Below are positions 12,656-23,451 of a DNA stretch of 64,000 nucleotides, in pieces. The DNA comes from Cordia subcordata. Its lineage: Eukaryota > Streptophyta > Magnoliopsida > Boraginales > Cordiaceae. Below the pieces are notes generated by a model. It made no database searches. It was not told where the DNA came from and saw only the letters and a list, made by a program, of their open reading frames with translations. Each line of letters starts with the position of its first letter. Positions within the stretch are counted from its first letter, which is position 1. Position numbers and translations under genes: made by a program. The stretch covers positions 15,291,501 to 15,355,500 of the forward strand of contig JAPTOF010000009.1 in assembly GCA_028554755.1 (NCBI GenBank), in the 5' to 3' direction.

Positions 12656-13210
12656 GTGGTCTCGAATAATTTTGCAGAAGTGAAGGCCCTTTTAGAAGGT
12701 CGGCAAATAGCTAAACAAAATGGGTTTTTCAAGCTGGAAATTAAATCCTTAGTCCTTGGATGAATAGGAGTCATTCCCTTTTCGGTGGAGCTAGCGTTGG
12801 TTGAGTCGGACCAACTCACTCACTTGAGAAATGAAAGGATGATACACATCTTGGAATGAAGGACAGAGCACAAAAAGCATTTTTTTTGTTTTTTGGAGAT
12901 GGAGAAAAAGTAAGCGAGGTTCTTACTCTAAAAGGAGTATTACAGCCAATGATTGAAGAATGCAAAAGAAGATTGGTAAACAACCATGGGTTTTCTTTGA
13001 GACATGTGCATTGAAAAGCAAATAAGAGTGCGCTCGAATCTTGGGTTACAATTACCTTCGGGAGTGCAGTATTTGGATGATCCATCTCAACAAGTTCGAG
13101 CCGTGCTTGAAGAAGATATGAAAAGGGCGACCTTTGACAGATTTGTTTTCTTTTAATTTGGCGCAGCTTCCACGAAAGAAATAAAAAAGAACCAAAAAAA
13201 AGAGAGTGCC
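12656..13210 (+). mobile_element. LINE RNase H-like remnant
   Basis: The plus strand reads VVSNNFAEVKALLEGRQIAK from 12656 and continues QNGFFKLEIKSL to a stop near 12763. This is the core of the RVT_3 RNase H-like domain found at the end of plant LINE polyproteins. After a disrupted stretch the same domain resumes with PMIEECKRRLVNNHGFSLRH (about 12944-13003). Stops interrupt it. A longer minus-strand open frame here is a shadow. No zinc cluster was recognised upstream. Confidence 0.6.
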
Positions 13211-13440
13211 ATGTTTGAAGCAATGGCGGATGTAACATGTAACATGGAGTCAAATTGAACCCTTTTTGTTTGTAAAATTTTAAATAACTAAGGATAAAAA
13301 AGACATTTGGCTCCCACAGTTCACAATCTCATCTCCAAAAAGAAAAAAATAGCTTATTTTATGAAAAATGAAGAAATATAAAAGTTCCTGTTTTATAATA
13401 AAATTATCTTATATTCCCCTAAAAGATAATTTTTTTTTTT

Positions 13441-14150
13441 TTGTTGATTTAGAATGGAATGTTCATTTATTTCATATGTTTGGTAAACTTATTTTAATGA
13501 GTTAGAATGGAACAAAAATTGATTCTATTAATGAAAGTACACTTGTTCTCTAATTTGGTACAAATTAAAGTTTATGCATGACTATTAATTTTATACAATA
13601 CTAACATAAACTAAAATACTCTTGATAGTCCTTTGATCAACAATATAATATAGTATTACTTATTATGTCATTTTTATTTTAACATCAATTTTCAATTTGA
13701 TTATTTTCTTTGACATAATTAAGAGAAAAAAAAAGTTAATCTTCCAATAAAATTTCACATGTTTTTCAGCTAGAAAAGAGTCAAAATTAAAGAGACTTTT
13801 ATTTTTAATTTTTTTAATTGTTTACATTTTTAACTTTTTAATTTTTTTTACTTTTCAATTTTTTTTTATTTTTTTAATTTTTAAATTTTAAATAACAATT
13901 GAGAATTTGTTCAATAATATATGTAAAACAAATTATTTTTTGATTTTTACTCTATTTTCTAGTGGTTTCTGTTTTAGTGAGAATACCCATTCTTTAGTTT
14001 TGGTTAAGAAATGAGTTTTTTTTAACTTTTTCTTGGAAAGGTCATTCTACAGAAATGGACTTTCAACTTCAATTAATCCTACCAAATAAAAGAAAAGGAA
14101 TCAAAACCCAGAATGACCATTCCATTTCAAGCTATTACAGCATACCAAAC
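13441..14150. mobile_element. TIR-type non-autonomous element, copy A
   Basis: It is diverged but collinear with 33085-33720. Shared landmarks include ATATGTTTGGTAAA, TAACATAAACTAAAATACTC, and the end AAAAGGTCATT...ATTCCATTT...ATACCA. The right end (CATACCAAAC) is the inverse of the left end of copy B (GTTTGGTATAATG), so the family has imperfect terminal inverted repeats. The left end of this copy looks truncated. The open frame starting at 14055 runs out of the element and is not a gene. Confidence 0.6.
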
Positions 14151-15291
14151 CTTATTGAGCAACCATTCCAAAGCCCTACTTTATTTAAGAGGAAGAACAA
14201 AAACGTAATTTTCTTTTTTGGTAGTTTTACAACTTTCAGAATTAACAGTATAAAAAGGTTTCTTTGCTTCTCAACACTTGATTGCTTTCTATTTTATCTC
14301 TTTCACAATTTTATTAGATTTATTTCTTTTAATTTAATATTCATCCCAAAAAAGATAATTTGTCAATTTCAAGATCCAACATTGGTCAGAAGGGGATCGT
14401 GTACTCCTTGATAAGTAGTTGGCTATTCTTGCCTACTTGGTATCACAAAGGAGAATCTCATTCAACTATTCATGTATTCGTCATTAAGATCATGAAGCCA
14501 CTACAAAATGTTACAAATTGTGAAGAAGATTTTAAGACTTGGATGGTATGCATCCCAATGGTTATAACTAATTATTCCATGACTTGCATTCTTGACGAGA
14601 TCATCATTACCTTAAACATATCAAGTTGCGGAGTGCTTAGAGTATAGATGCCCTAAAGGTCTTCCCATTCTATATATAGGGATAGATATAGGGATAAATG
14701 ATTTCAAGAAATTCTCTACATTTAGAGTGAAAATTTTCATCTCTCAAATAGGAATTCCTTTAAACAAGAATTTGATTAAAAGTAAGGAAAATGTTGGAAT
14801 AAAAGTAAAATAGAGAATTCCTATATATAAAAAAGTGATATAAATCTATTAAATATAGAAAAAAATATAAAGAATTTATTGGAGTTGGCCTTATATTCAT
14901 GGAGCTCAATAACTCATTTTTAGGAGCCTCATTTTGATGCCTTACTCAAATTTCTGTAGTTTCAATATTTTATGGTGAAAAGCTCAAATCTCTGGCACAT
15001 TTGTTGGGGAATTTTGGTGTATTGACATGAAGCAAAAAGCCACTTTGACCCGTTTTAAGAGGGAGTCTCCCTGGTTGAATGAACCGTAATTTGGTACCTA
15101 TGCGTTCTTTTAATTGGGTAGATGAACATCATATATTTACCTATTAAAATTGAACTTTTGGTTGATAAAAAATTAGAGGCCAAAGTTGAAGCATAAAAGA
15201 GATGTTGTACACAAGGGAGGAACTGAAAAACACTCCTCCCACAGGAAAACTTGGAGATTTTTTCTTACCTTAAGACTCCATGCTAATTCAT
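14151..15291. other. Intergenic DNA
   Basis: Nothing recognisable was found. Short frames at 14055-14647 are low-complexity and have no domain. There is a small repeated TATATAGGGATAGATATAGGGA near 14675-14696. Confidence 0.4.
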
Positions 15292-15528
15292 TGACGGAGC
15301 TATATACAATTAAGGGGGTCAATTGACCCCCCTTGAATTTGATAAACAATCATTATTATATGTAATTTAAGAGTTTATTGAAATTAATTTATATTTATGA
15401 TCCACCTTAAAAATTCATATATGACCCTTAGCATTTCACTTTTCATACTTTAGTAAGGATAAGAATGAGTAAATTTGGTTATAATAAATCAATGAAGTAA
15501 CTCTCATGAACCAATTTTGTAAATAATT

Positions 15529-16005
15529 TGTTAGTTTAGGGCTCAAAATACAAATTAAGAAACTTATAGAAGGAAATTAATTGTGTTACCAAATTCTATA
15601 CTGCCTAATTAGTGTAAGAAAAAATCTTAGGGAGTAAGGATTTATCTTTTATAAATAAAGTCTTGTAGCTTATATTTGGTATACCTTAAGAGTGTGCCTT
15701 AGGGCTACATCCCATAGGGTTATGGAAGAGAGAGATCCTAAGAGTATCCGAAGTGTCTTGCGTTCGTTCTATTCTTGTTGATGATAGAACCATTGTAAAA
15801 ACTCTGTGAGGAAGGATTTAGACTTCTCTTTCTGTGCAAAAAGTCATTTGAGTTGTAACCTATTATTGTTGAATAGTGGAATTTATCCTCGAGAGGGATC
15901 GCGGATGTAGTAGACGGTCGAACCATGTTAAAATATTGCATGTTCTTTTTGTGCGTTTTTCGCTGTACTTTGGTATGTGTGCATGTGTTCTCGATTTTCC
16001 CAATA
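15529..16005 (+). repeat. 5' LTR (477 bp)
   Basis: It aligns along its length with 16767-17237. It starts TGTTAGTTTAGGGCTC and ends TTTTCCCAATA, just before the primer site. Confidence 0.8.
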
Positions 16006-16007
16006 AA

Positions 16008-16020
16008 TGGTATTAGAGCC
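16008..16020 (+). other. Primer-binding site (tRNA-Met type)
   Basis: TGGTATTAGAGCC is one base away from the common plant motif TGGTATCAGAGCC, complementary to the tRNA-Met 3' end. It lies two bases inside the 5' LTR. Confidence 0.75.
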
Positions 16021-16766
16021 CAGTTGGTGAACTGGGTGTGATGATGCCAGAAGGAGGATATATCAAGAAGCCTGTTGTCCTGAGGGGCGCACAGATCGAA
16101 GAAGAAAGCTTGTTGATATCATTGGTGGAGTTGTCGCAACTAAAAGGAAAGGGTCGTTGAAAAAGATGAACGAAGAAGACACGGTTTCAATTTTGACTGA
16201 GGGTTGACTACATTGATCGAGGGTGTTCCTACCTAATTTCGACGTCCTAAGTTTGTTATTGAGGTTCCTTTTGTCAAATTCTTGATGTAAGGTGGGTGAA
16301 CCTTGAATTTGGATAAAACGATGAAGTGGTGATAGAATTGTCCGAAAGTCTTTGAAGCATTATATAAGCAAACACATTCACCTGACTAGTGAACAAACTT
16401 CTAGTAGAGAAAGGTATGGGCGAGCAGACTAGTTGAAGAAGGTTTGGTTCAAGACATGAGTCATGCAAGTAGAGTCTATGTAGTTGAACGATTAGATTCT
16501 TGGCTAGACATTTGATGGGGAGTGCTATTGCTAGAAAAAGGATGACGTTCGAGATGCCTAGTGTCGAGAGAGGATGCAAACAACCTTGAGAGGTCAAGGT
16601 TATACAACATGGAAAGGGATGTTGGTGATGATTCCGTGAGTTTGCTAGAATGTGTTGGTAGTCGTTATCGTAAAGAGTGTTGTCAAGTGAGAGCTCCCGT
16701 ATAAAGATTGTGAAAAGGTTTCGGTTGTGGCAAAGAAACTCGAGACTTTTTGCCGAGGGAGGAATT

Positions 16767-17237
16767 TGTTGGATTAGAGCTCAAAGTACAAACTAGAAAA
16801 CTTATAGAAGGTAATTGATTTGTGTTACCAAATTCTAAGCTACCTAATTAATGTAGGAGAAATCTTGGAGGACAAAGATTTCTCTTCTATAAATAAAGAG
16901 TCTTGTAGTTTGTATTTTGTGTGCCTTAGGAGTATGTCTTAGGGCTAAAACCCATAGGGGGTGTGGAAGAGAGATAGCTTGATAACATCTAGAATATCTT
17001 GCATTCGTTTTAGTCCTATTAAGGATAGAGTTATTGTAAAAACTTTGTAGGGAAGGACTTAGACTTTTTTGTTCGTGCAAAGTCACCACAATTGTAACCC
17101 ATTGTTGTTGAATAGTAAAAGTTATTTAGAGGGGGATCGTGGACATAGGCAGGGAGCAATCGATATTAAAATATTGCATGTCCTTTGTATGTGTTTTTTG
17201 TTGGTTTAATGTGTGTGTGTCCTCAATTTTCCCAGCA
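16767..17237 (+). repeat. 3' LTR (471 bp)
   Basis: It starts TGTTGGATTAGAGCTC after the purine tract and ends TTTTCCCAGCA. It aligns with 15529-16005 with numerous substitutions, so the insertion is not recent. Confidence 0.8.
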
Positions 17238-17534
17238 CAATCAAATATATAAAATATTTGGTAATAATTAATAAACTAATCACTACTTGACACGTGCGTA
17301 CTTCTACAAGACCTTGTTGTTCTCACCCTAATCATGCAACTTAAGCTTTCAATTAAAAATAAGAAGCAGCCTCTTCTTTGTACTAATAGGTACAATAAGA
17401 GAGATGTATTTGACGATATGAATAGTGAAATAATTATCTACGGTATCAAAAAATAAAAACTCAAGCGTATGTGTGTGTATATATAATTTGTTTAACTTTT
17501 TTTGACCCCCTTAATATAAATTCTAGCTTCGTCA

Positions 17535-18039
17535 CTGCAAGGCATGCGCTTGCAATAAAATAACCTTATGTGTGCTGTTAGGCCGATGTAGGCTATTTGT
17601 AGTTTAAAAAAGAAAAATGTTAAGCTATGCACTTTTAACAAAATAATTATAGATTAAAAACAAAAAAAAAAACTTTAAATCATAACATAGAACTATAATC
17701 AATCACAAAAATAATAATTAAACTTGGATGACATGAGTAATTATTTATATTTTTTAAACTAAAGGCTAGTTAAATCGGTTGAAGGGTTAGTCGGCTATTT
17801 TACTGAGTTTGTTGGTTACCTGTACTCTGACCCAACTGGACCCACCTGTTTTGGCAGGTTGGCTTGGCCTTTGTTTTGGTATTTTAGGCGAGTCGATCCT
17901 TGAGTCTTCACTCGTTTACCAACTCTAGTCAAGTTCAGATATAATCTTCATTACTGGCTTAGAATTTCTTCTGGCAAAACCTTATCGATGGTTGGTCATC
18001 TTCCACGAGCTTGCAATCAGCTTGGTCTTGTCCTGCACC
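17535..18039. other. Intergenic DNA upstream of 18401 gene
   Basis: It contains AT-rich sequence and a GTTGGTTACC/TTGGCAGGTTGG-rich patch near 17780-17880. No gene was recognised. Confidence 0.4.
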
Positions 18040-18047
18040 TATAAATA
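18040..18047 (+). promoter_or_regulatory. Possible TATA box for the 18401 gene
   Basis: TATAAATA lies 361 bases before the proposed ATG at 18401. It is the best TATA match between 18000 and 18400. The distance implies a 5' leader of roughly 300 bases, or an unrecognised nearer promoter. Confidence 0.35.
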
Positions 18048-18201
18048 ATGTTGATTTTTTTTTTTAAGAGTGTTGTAATTTACGAAACAAGACAGAGCTG
18101 GTGAGTTTGTAAATTAAAATAAAAAAGAAAATTTTATAGGGCTCAATAAGCCGGGCCCGGTTAACCGTCCTAACAGAAAGCCCGGGAAGAAAAGAAATGG
18201 A

Positions 18202-18219
18202 AAACCAATCGATTGGTTT
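18202..18219. repeat. 18-bp perfect palindrome in probable 5' leader
   Basis: AAACCAATCGATTGGTTT is self-complementary. A second ATTGGTTTTCTTTGC block at about 18259-18273 can also pair with sequence just left of the palindrome (AAAGAAATGGAAAACCAAT). The leader could therefore fold into more than one hairpin. Confidence 0.9.
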
Positions 18220-18400
18220 GCTTGCTTTCTTTCTTTTCCTATGAAAAGGAAAACGAACCATTGGTTTTCTTTGCTTTTTTTTTTTTTTCCAATGGAAAAA
18301 GCGCATCTCTATATTTGCTGCACTCCTGATTCTCCATCTTTGTTTAACACCTGAAAGTGAATTTTTGTTACGGAATTTTACAGTCTGCAGTGAGCTAGTA

Positions 18401-21400
18401 ATGGAAAAAGCTTACATACCACCACACAAGAGACATTCATCATCGCCATCACCATCACCAACACCTCCTCCTCGCTTCAACCGACAAAACCCACAATCAA
18501 AATCTGCGTATAACAGGAAAGGAAAAGAGAAAACCTTCACAGGAATCGAATACGCCAAGGGTGCAATTTCCAAATGGTTCCCAGTTGGTTTATTAGTAGC
18601 TGCTGCTGCTGATGATGATGATGATGGTGATTCTTCTCAGATCTCCGCCATAACCCATCTCGAGCCTCTTTCTTTAAGCAACTTTCAGCACACCACTGAA
18701 TCACAGAAGCCCCCTCTCATTTTGGTGCTTAATTGTCGTGCTTTACAAGGTGCTTTCATGCTTTCTTGCCCTTTTTTTTTTTTTCCTGCTTTCCTTTTCC
18801 GTGGTTGGATAGAGATATGTTTCTTTCTTCATTGAGTGCACATATGATCTTCTTGAATTCTTTGCCTTGTATATTGTTGTTGGTAATCTTAGAAATTGCT
18901 CTGAGTCATATGTAATAGCTATTTTTTGTGCTTGTATATGTAGAAGGGGGTGAAGAGACAAGAAAGATTTTGATCAATCCATGGAATTTTGTCGCCGAAA
19001 ATGTAAAGCAGGACTTGTTTTCATCTTTTGAAAGGGCGAAGCGTGAAGTTGCAGAAGATGAGATTGGAGAAGTGAAGCCATATCTTGTTGCTCGTATTGG
19101 AAAAGTTCTTTTTTATGGGTCAGTAATCTTTGTTTGGATAAGTTATCATTGGCTTGTTCGATTATGTGATGTGACTCACCCTGCTCTTATTGCATTACAT
19201 TTTTTTTTTTTGCTTCAACCTTTTAGTGAAGTAAAAGTTTAAAAATTTCATTTTGGTATTCGAGGCAAGTCTATAGAGTAATCATTTTTCAATCATGATA
19301 TTTTAATTCAGTGCACCTTTTCTTTTCTCCCAAAACTATATGTTTGATGGGGCAAGTTGTATATTACTTTTAAGCTGTTGTATATTGATCACTCTTTAGG
19401 CATAAGTAGATATGTGTATCTAAAGGCAGTCTCTAACTTGCCCTTCCGTCCTTTCTTCTATAATTTCACGAGTCACAGCATTATTAGGCTTCTCTTCCTC
19501 CCTTTGTGCAGGTTCTTCTCCTATGTATTTTGTAGAATTCTTTCCTATCATTGCAAGATATTGTGTTATCGAACTCTATTCTTTCTGAGTAGTTGGAAGT
19601 AACAAAAATTTCATGCCTTTTAGTAATTCATATTCCTACAGAAGATATATCAATATGAATTTTAAGGCATATATAATATCTTTATCTTGGTTAAGAGGAC
19701 TATGTTTTATAATCACTATTGATCCCATCTATGGACCCAAACTGTATCCCCGTCAATATAGGGATTCACATTGCCTCGACTTTGTGAAGGTGTATAACTA
19801 CAATATATATAATTAAACACTTGAACGGCCCATTGTGGGTTCCAACTGATCTTGTCTATTGTGCATCTCAAGGGCCTTTCCACCACGCTATCGGGCTTAA
19901 AACTTAAAAATAGTCCAATTGATTTACCATATAACTTACTTAATATTTTAAACTTCTGACTGAATTGTGATACAATGGACTAGTTGTTTAGAATCTTGAA
20001 TATATTTTCTAATCATAAATTTGTTAGTTTCTCTTATTTATTTGACTTTTTCTCTTCACAGATTGATCTTTTCCTTTCACTACGTGGATCTATCCTCAGT
20101 CGTTTATACTAACCTGTTCTCATGCTTGACCTACATAGTGTATACTAAGTGAATAATCAGCTTCCAACTTATCATTTATATTCTTGATCCTAATTCCAAT
20201 ATATACATCAATTTTGATCCCATAATGGTGAAATACAATCAGCTCAAATGAATCTTGTATGATAAGAAAATATGACAAGTAATAAAGTCACAAGTTACGT
20301 AGAAAGACATGAGATGTCATGTGTCATGATGCAGGGGCCCGTCTTCTAGTGAAGAGGCCATTGAAGGCAATTCTCTGGATGAAAGCGCTCTTAGAAAATT
20401 GAGAAAATCCTTCTACACAAATCTTCCCACTTCATATGTAGATTATGTAATCAATGAAGTGGTTCGGATTTGTGGACTCTGTTTTGAATCAGAAAAGGAA
20501 ATGTATCAAGTGAAGGTAGTTTTTTCCATGGTTTTTATGCATTAATTCTTTCAAAGTCCCTTGCTTTTCTCATATATCTCCCCATTCTTGTAGCTTGCTG
20601 ATAATAAGCGACCTGGCTCAACAATCTCATGCAAATGTGTTCTCGGGAAAGATCAGAAGAAGCTTGAATTACACAAGGTAAGTACAATGTTTCTCTCTCA
20701 TCTTGTGGAATTAAATGGTACTTGTATACAATTATGTGGACTTATTTTACTTGTATACAATTGTTTGGACTTATTTAATAAACTCTGACAATCATACATG
20801 ATGGTGCCTTCAAAATAACAACTTGCTGGTTGTTTAAACTGGAGCACTATTGTATGTCCGCATTATTTCCAGTTTTCTGTTTGCAAACTTATCCAGAAAA
20901 GCTCAACTTCATATTTTTTGTTTCATTTGAAGGTTGAGTTGAATCCACTTCGCCATCTTGTTGTAGACATGTCCTGTCCTGATAAGAAGCTAGACGTGAG
21001 GCTCATGTTAGGCACCAAAAGAAACATGGCTGCATTAATGGTGAGTTCCTCCCTCCCTCCCTCTGCTTCCCAACCAACAGCTCACGTACAACAATGAGAA
21101 TATCAAAATTTCTTCTTTTCTAATTGTAATAAAAGCTAAAGTTCCTCATTTATGATTTTTGGAAATTCTGTTGATTTAGTCTCTCACAGCTACTAATCTA
21201 AATGGTGGAAGCTGAAAGTTTTAATTTATCCAAATATTGTAAAATTGCACCCAAAGTGTGGCATTGGAAAAGATAGCCAATATAATTGTAATAAAAGCTA
21301 AAGTTCCTCATTTATGATTTTTGTCAAGTCTGTTGACTTAGTCTCTCACAGCTACTAATCTAAATGGTGGTGAAAGATTTCTTTTGCTTATAGATTGACA

Positions 21401-22742
21401 GCAGGACAATATCTTTTATCTGCTTCACTTTTCTTTTTTCATTTTTCAGGGTAAAGAGATCGAGTTAATAAAACATCTGATTAATAATGCTGTTCTAGAC
21501 CCAGAGGTTAAGGGTGGGTTAAGGTGGCCCTTGGGTAAGGACTTTTCAGGAGATAGATACACTGTTGTCGGAGTTTGGCATACAACTGCTAAATCATTTA
21601 GAAGTTCTTCAATTAGACTAAAGGTTCGACAAGCAGATCGATTTAGTTTCGGATCTTCAGTCGGGGAGGATTCAGGAGAGGTCAGTCTTAAAATGCATGG
21701 AGTTGTGTCACTGTTACATGTAAGTGTTTTTCGCTCTAGGTTACACACTTATTATATGTACAGTTTGTTTTCTCTTTATCAGTAAATTGATATGAAGTGT
21801 ACCTTGTTGCATATGTTTGTGGTGAAGTCATTTTATTGCTAGTGATGGCTTTAACAGTGTAAGCCTTGTCAGATAAGGATATGCCATTTATACTAAAGGA
21901 TGGGTTATCTAGAGATTTAATTTAGAGTGAAAGAATATACTTGAAGTTGCAATGAAAGATAAGCTCTAAAAATATGAAGAACCAAATTTCCGGGCTTGTA
22001 AAACACATCCGAGGACTCTTCCTGTATGGAGGTATGACATTTCTAAGTAAGAGTTTAATTGCTGTATGGAAGTATAACATTTTTAAATAAGAGCTTAACG
22101 CACTTCTAAATGGGGGATCAACTTAGCAATCCTGAACTAACCAACTTATTGGAAGTTCTTTCTGATACCAATTATTGTCAAGGTCTGGTTATGCTCAAGC
22201 GCTTGTGGTCTGTTTACTCAAGACAATTTAGGTTCGTGTGTATATGTCTTGCCTTTGATGGTGATACCTTGTGGAAGGCCTTGAATGGGTTCCGTGAAAG
22301 AGAATATGAGGACAACTATAGTTGGGTGAAATTGTAGCCTGTCTAATAAGACATAGCCATTAGCTGAATCCTTCTTGCAAATAGCAACAAAGGGAACGGT
22401 CCTGAACTTGGCTCGTACATTCACTTTATAATCAGCTTTTTCCCCTGGATGGTAGAAATTGTAATAGCCTTCTCTTATAAAATTCTAAATAAACATCCAA
22501 GCCAACAAATAACTCAAAATCTGCTGTTGTCATCAATTAGAGGTTGGGTGGTGGTGTTATTAATGTTTTATTTGATTTTTCTTATAATTCTCTTTTTCTC
22601 ATAGAGTTGAAGATCACAGTTATCCATTTTATGTTCTTTAAACTCGCAGGAGCCGGCATTTCAAAGTGAACGTGTATGTTCTATGCTCAAAGACAATCTA
22701 AGATTGATCTGGGAATATTTCTTAAATGGCCCTGCTCAGTAG
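18401..22742 (+). CDS. Conserved plant protein of unknown function, 7 exons
   Basis: The exons are 18401-18749, 18944-19118, 20335-20515, 20594-20677, 20933-21040, 21450-21719 and 22650-22742. All have GT-AG borders and agreeing phases, and together encode 419 residues. The start is the ATG at 18401; no upstream ATG is in frame. The protein begins MEKAYIPPHKRH, a short basic motif seen at the start of several plant RNA-associated and unknown proteins. A Pro/Ser-rich stretch and an Ala-Asp run (DDDDDG) follow. The conserved body includes NPWNFVAENVKQDLFSSFER, KPYLVARIGKVLFYG, SFYTNLPTSYVDYVINEVVR and WPLGKDFSGDRYTVVGVWHT. It matches a family I know only as uncharacterised; I recall a DUF7903-type label but could not check it. 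No signal peptide or membrane segment is apparent. It is convergent with ndhN, with about 0.7 kb between stop codons. Confidence 0.85.
21121..21371 (+). repeat. About 88-bp direct duplication inside intron 5
   Basis: TAATTGTAATAAAAGCTAAA... at 21121-21209 recurs at 21283-21371 with a few changes, both ending CTACTAATCTAAATGGTGG. The two copies are separated by about 73 bases. The duplication lies wholly within intron 5 (21041-21449) of the 18401 gene. Confidence 0.85.
21720..22649 (+). other. Intron 6 of the 18401 gene
   Basis: This intron of 930 bases holds small overlapping open frames at 22110-22424 on both strands. They show no family and no splice continuity with the gene, so they are treated as chance. 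Confidence 0.6.
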
Positions 22743-23451
22743 CTAGCTTGATCGGTTGAGGTTAGCCTGCTAGATTTTGTGTGTAAATATCTGTTTTGAG
22801 GAATGAGTTAAAAGTATTTGCTACAATGTGAAGGCAACTTGGTATTTTGATTCTCTCTGTCAAGGTATTTTCCTTTCAAAGTCAACTTTTGTTGTGTAAT
22901 GTACTTTTCAACTTAAAATTGAAGGCTTCTCCTCTGATATAGTTTTCACTCTCTCTGTTGTATTGAGAAGTTTGAACCAATATTTCATATCAGGTCATTT
23001 TCTGCATATCCAATCCATTGTTACATAAAGATGTCAACAAATACACTTCATTTTAATGTTTGCAAGAAAATGACATAGTTCCTTCTAACTTTTGATTATC
23101 TTAATTTAAGGTCAGATCTGTAGGGCTGTGGAAGCTATGATCTTTTGGTAGATGGTTCTCGTCAAGACCGAGGGATTTGTAGCTTGACTCATTCACATCT
23201 ATATCATGAATATTTGGAAGATGTTGCTTTTGCTAATTCGAATACGCTAACCTTATAAAATATTTTAAAGTATCTTTGTATGTTTCTAGTAACTAAAAAA
23301 GGAAAGAGTCGCCTGAACAATCTCCAAGAATTGCTTGGAAATACATTGATATTAGTATAGTTTTGGTTTTTCATGTTTCATATGAACATCATGAATCTTT
23401 TGATGGATCTCTCAATCATGAGAATCTTACATCTAATGTTGCCTTCAGAAT
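22743..23451. other. Convergent 3' regions
   Basis: This is the 3' UTR and spacer DNA shared by the convergent 18401 gene and ndhN. No other feature was recognised. Confidence 0.5.

Larger units (their letters stand above)
15529..17237 (+). mobile_element. Internally deleted Copia-type LTR retrotransposon
   Basis: It has two LTRs of about 475 bases and only about 760 bases between them. The 5' LTR is followed by TGGTATTAGAGCC, a diverged tRNA-Met primer site, and the 3' LTR is preceded by a purine-rich GAGGGAGGAATT. The internal DNA has no gag-pol; a short frame starting near 16039 (MMPEGGYIKKP) dies quickly. It is a non-autonomous or deleted Copia-like element (class by LTR and primer-site style only). 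The flanking five bases do not match, so the target-site duplication is lost or the borders are off by a few bases. Confidence 0.75.
15292..17534. mobile_element. TIR DNA transposon relic, host of nested LTR element
   Basis: The left end TGACGGAGCTATA (15292 onward) is an imperfect inverse of the right end TTCTAGCTTCGTCA (17521-17534). Just inside both ends are GACCCCC-type runs (AAGGGGGTCAATTGACCCCC at the left, TTGACCCCCTTAATA at the right). With 15529-17237 removed, about 535 bases of AT-rich DNA with no coding capacity remain. A related copy is at 63275-63774. No clean target-site duplication was found. Superfamily is uncertain (hAT-like is a guess). Confidence 0.5.

Noticed and set aside
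12816..13253. 145-aa minus-strand frame
   Set aside because: The plus strand here encodes a LINE RNase H remnant, so the minus frame is a shadow.
14055..14647. Open frames of 118 and 95 aa
   Set aside because: The first starts inside TIR element copy A and runs through AT-rich DNA; neither has a recognisable motif.
22110..22424. 75- and 68-aa frames on both strands in intron 6 of the 18401 gene
   Set aside because: No family, no splice continuity, and mutually antisense; probably chance.
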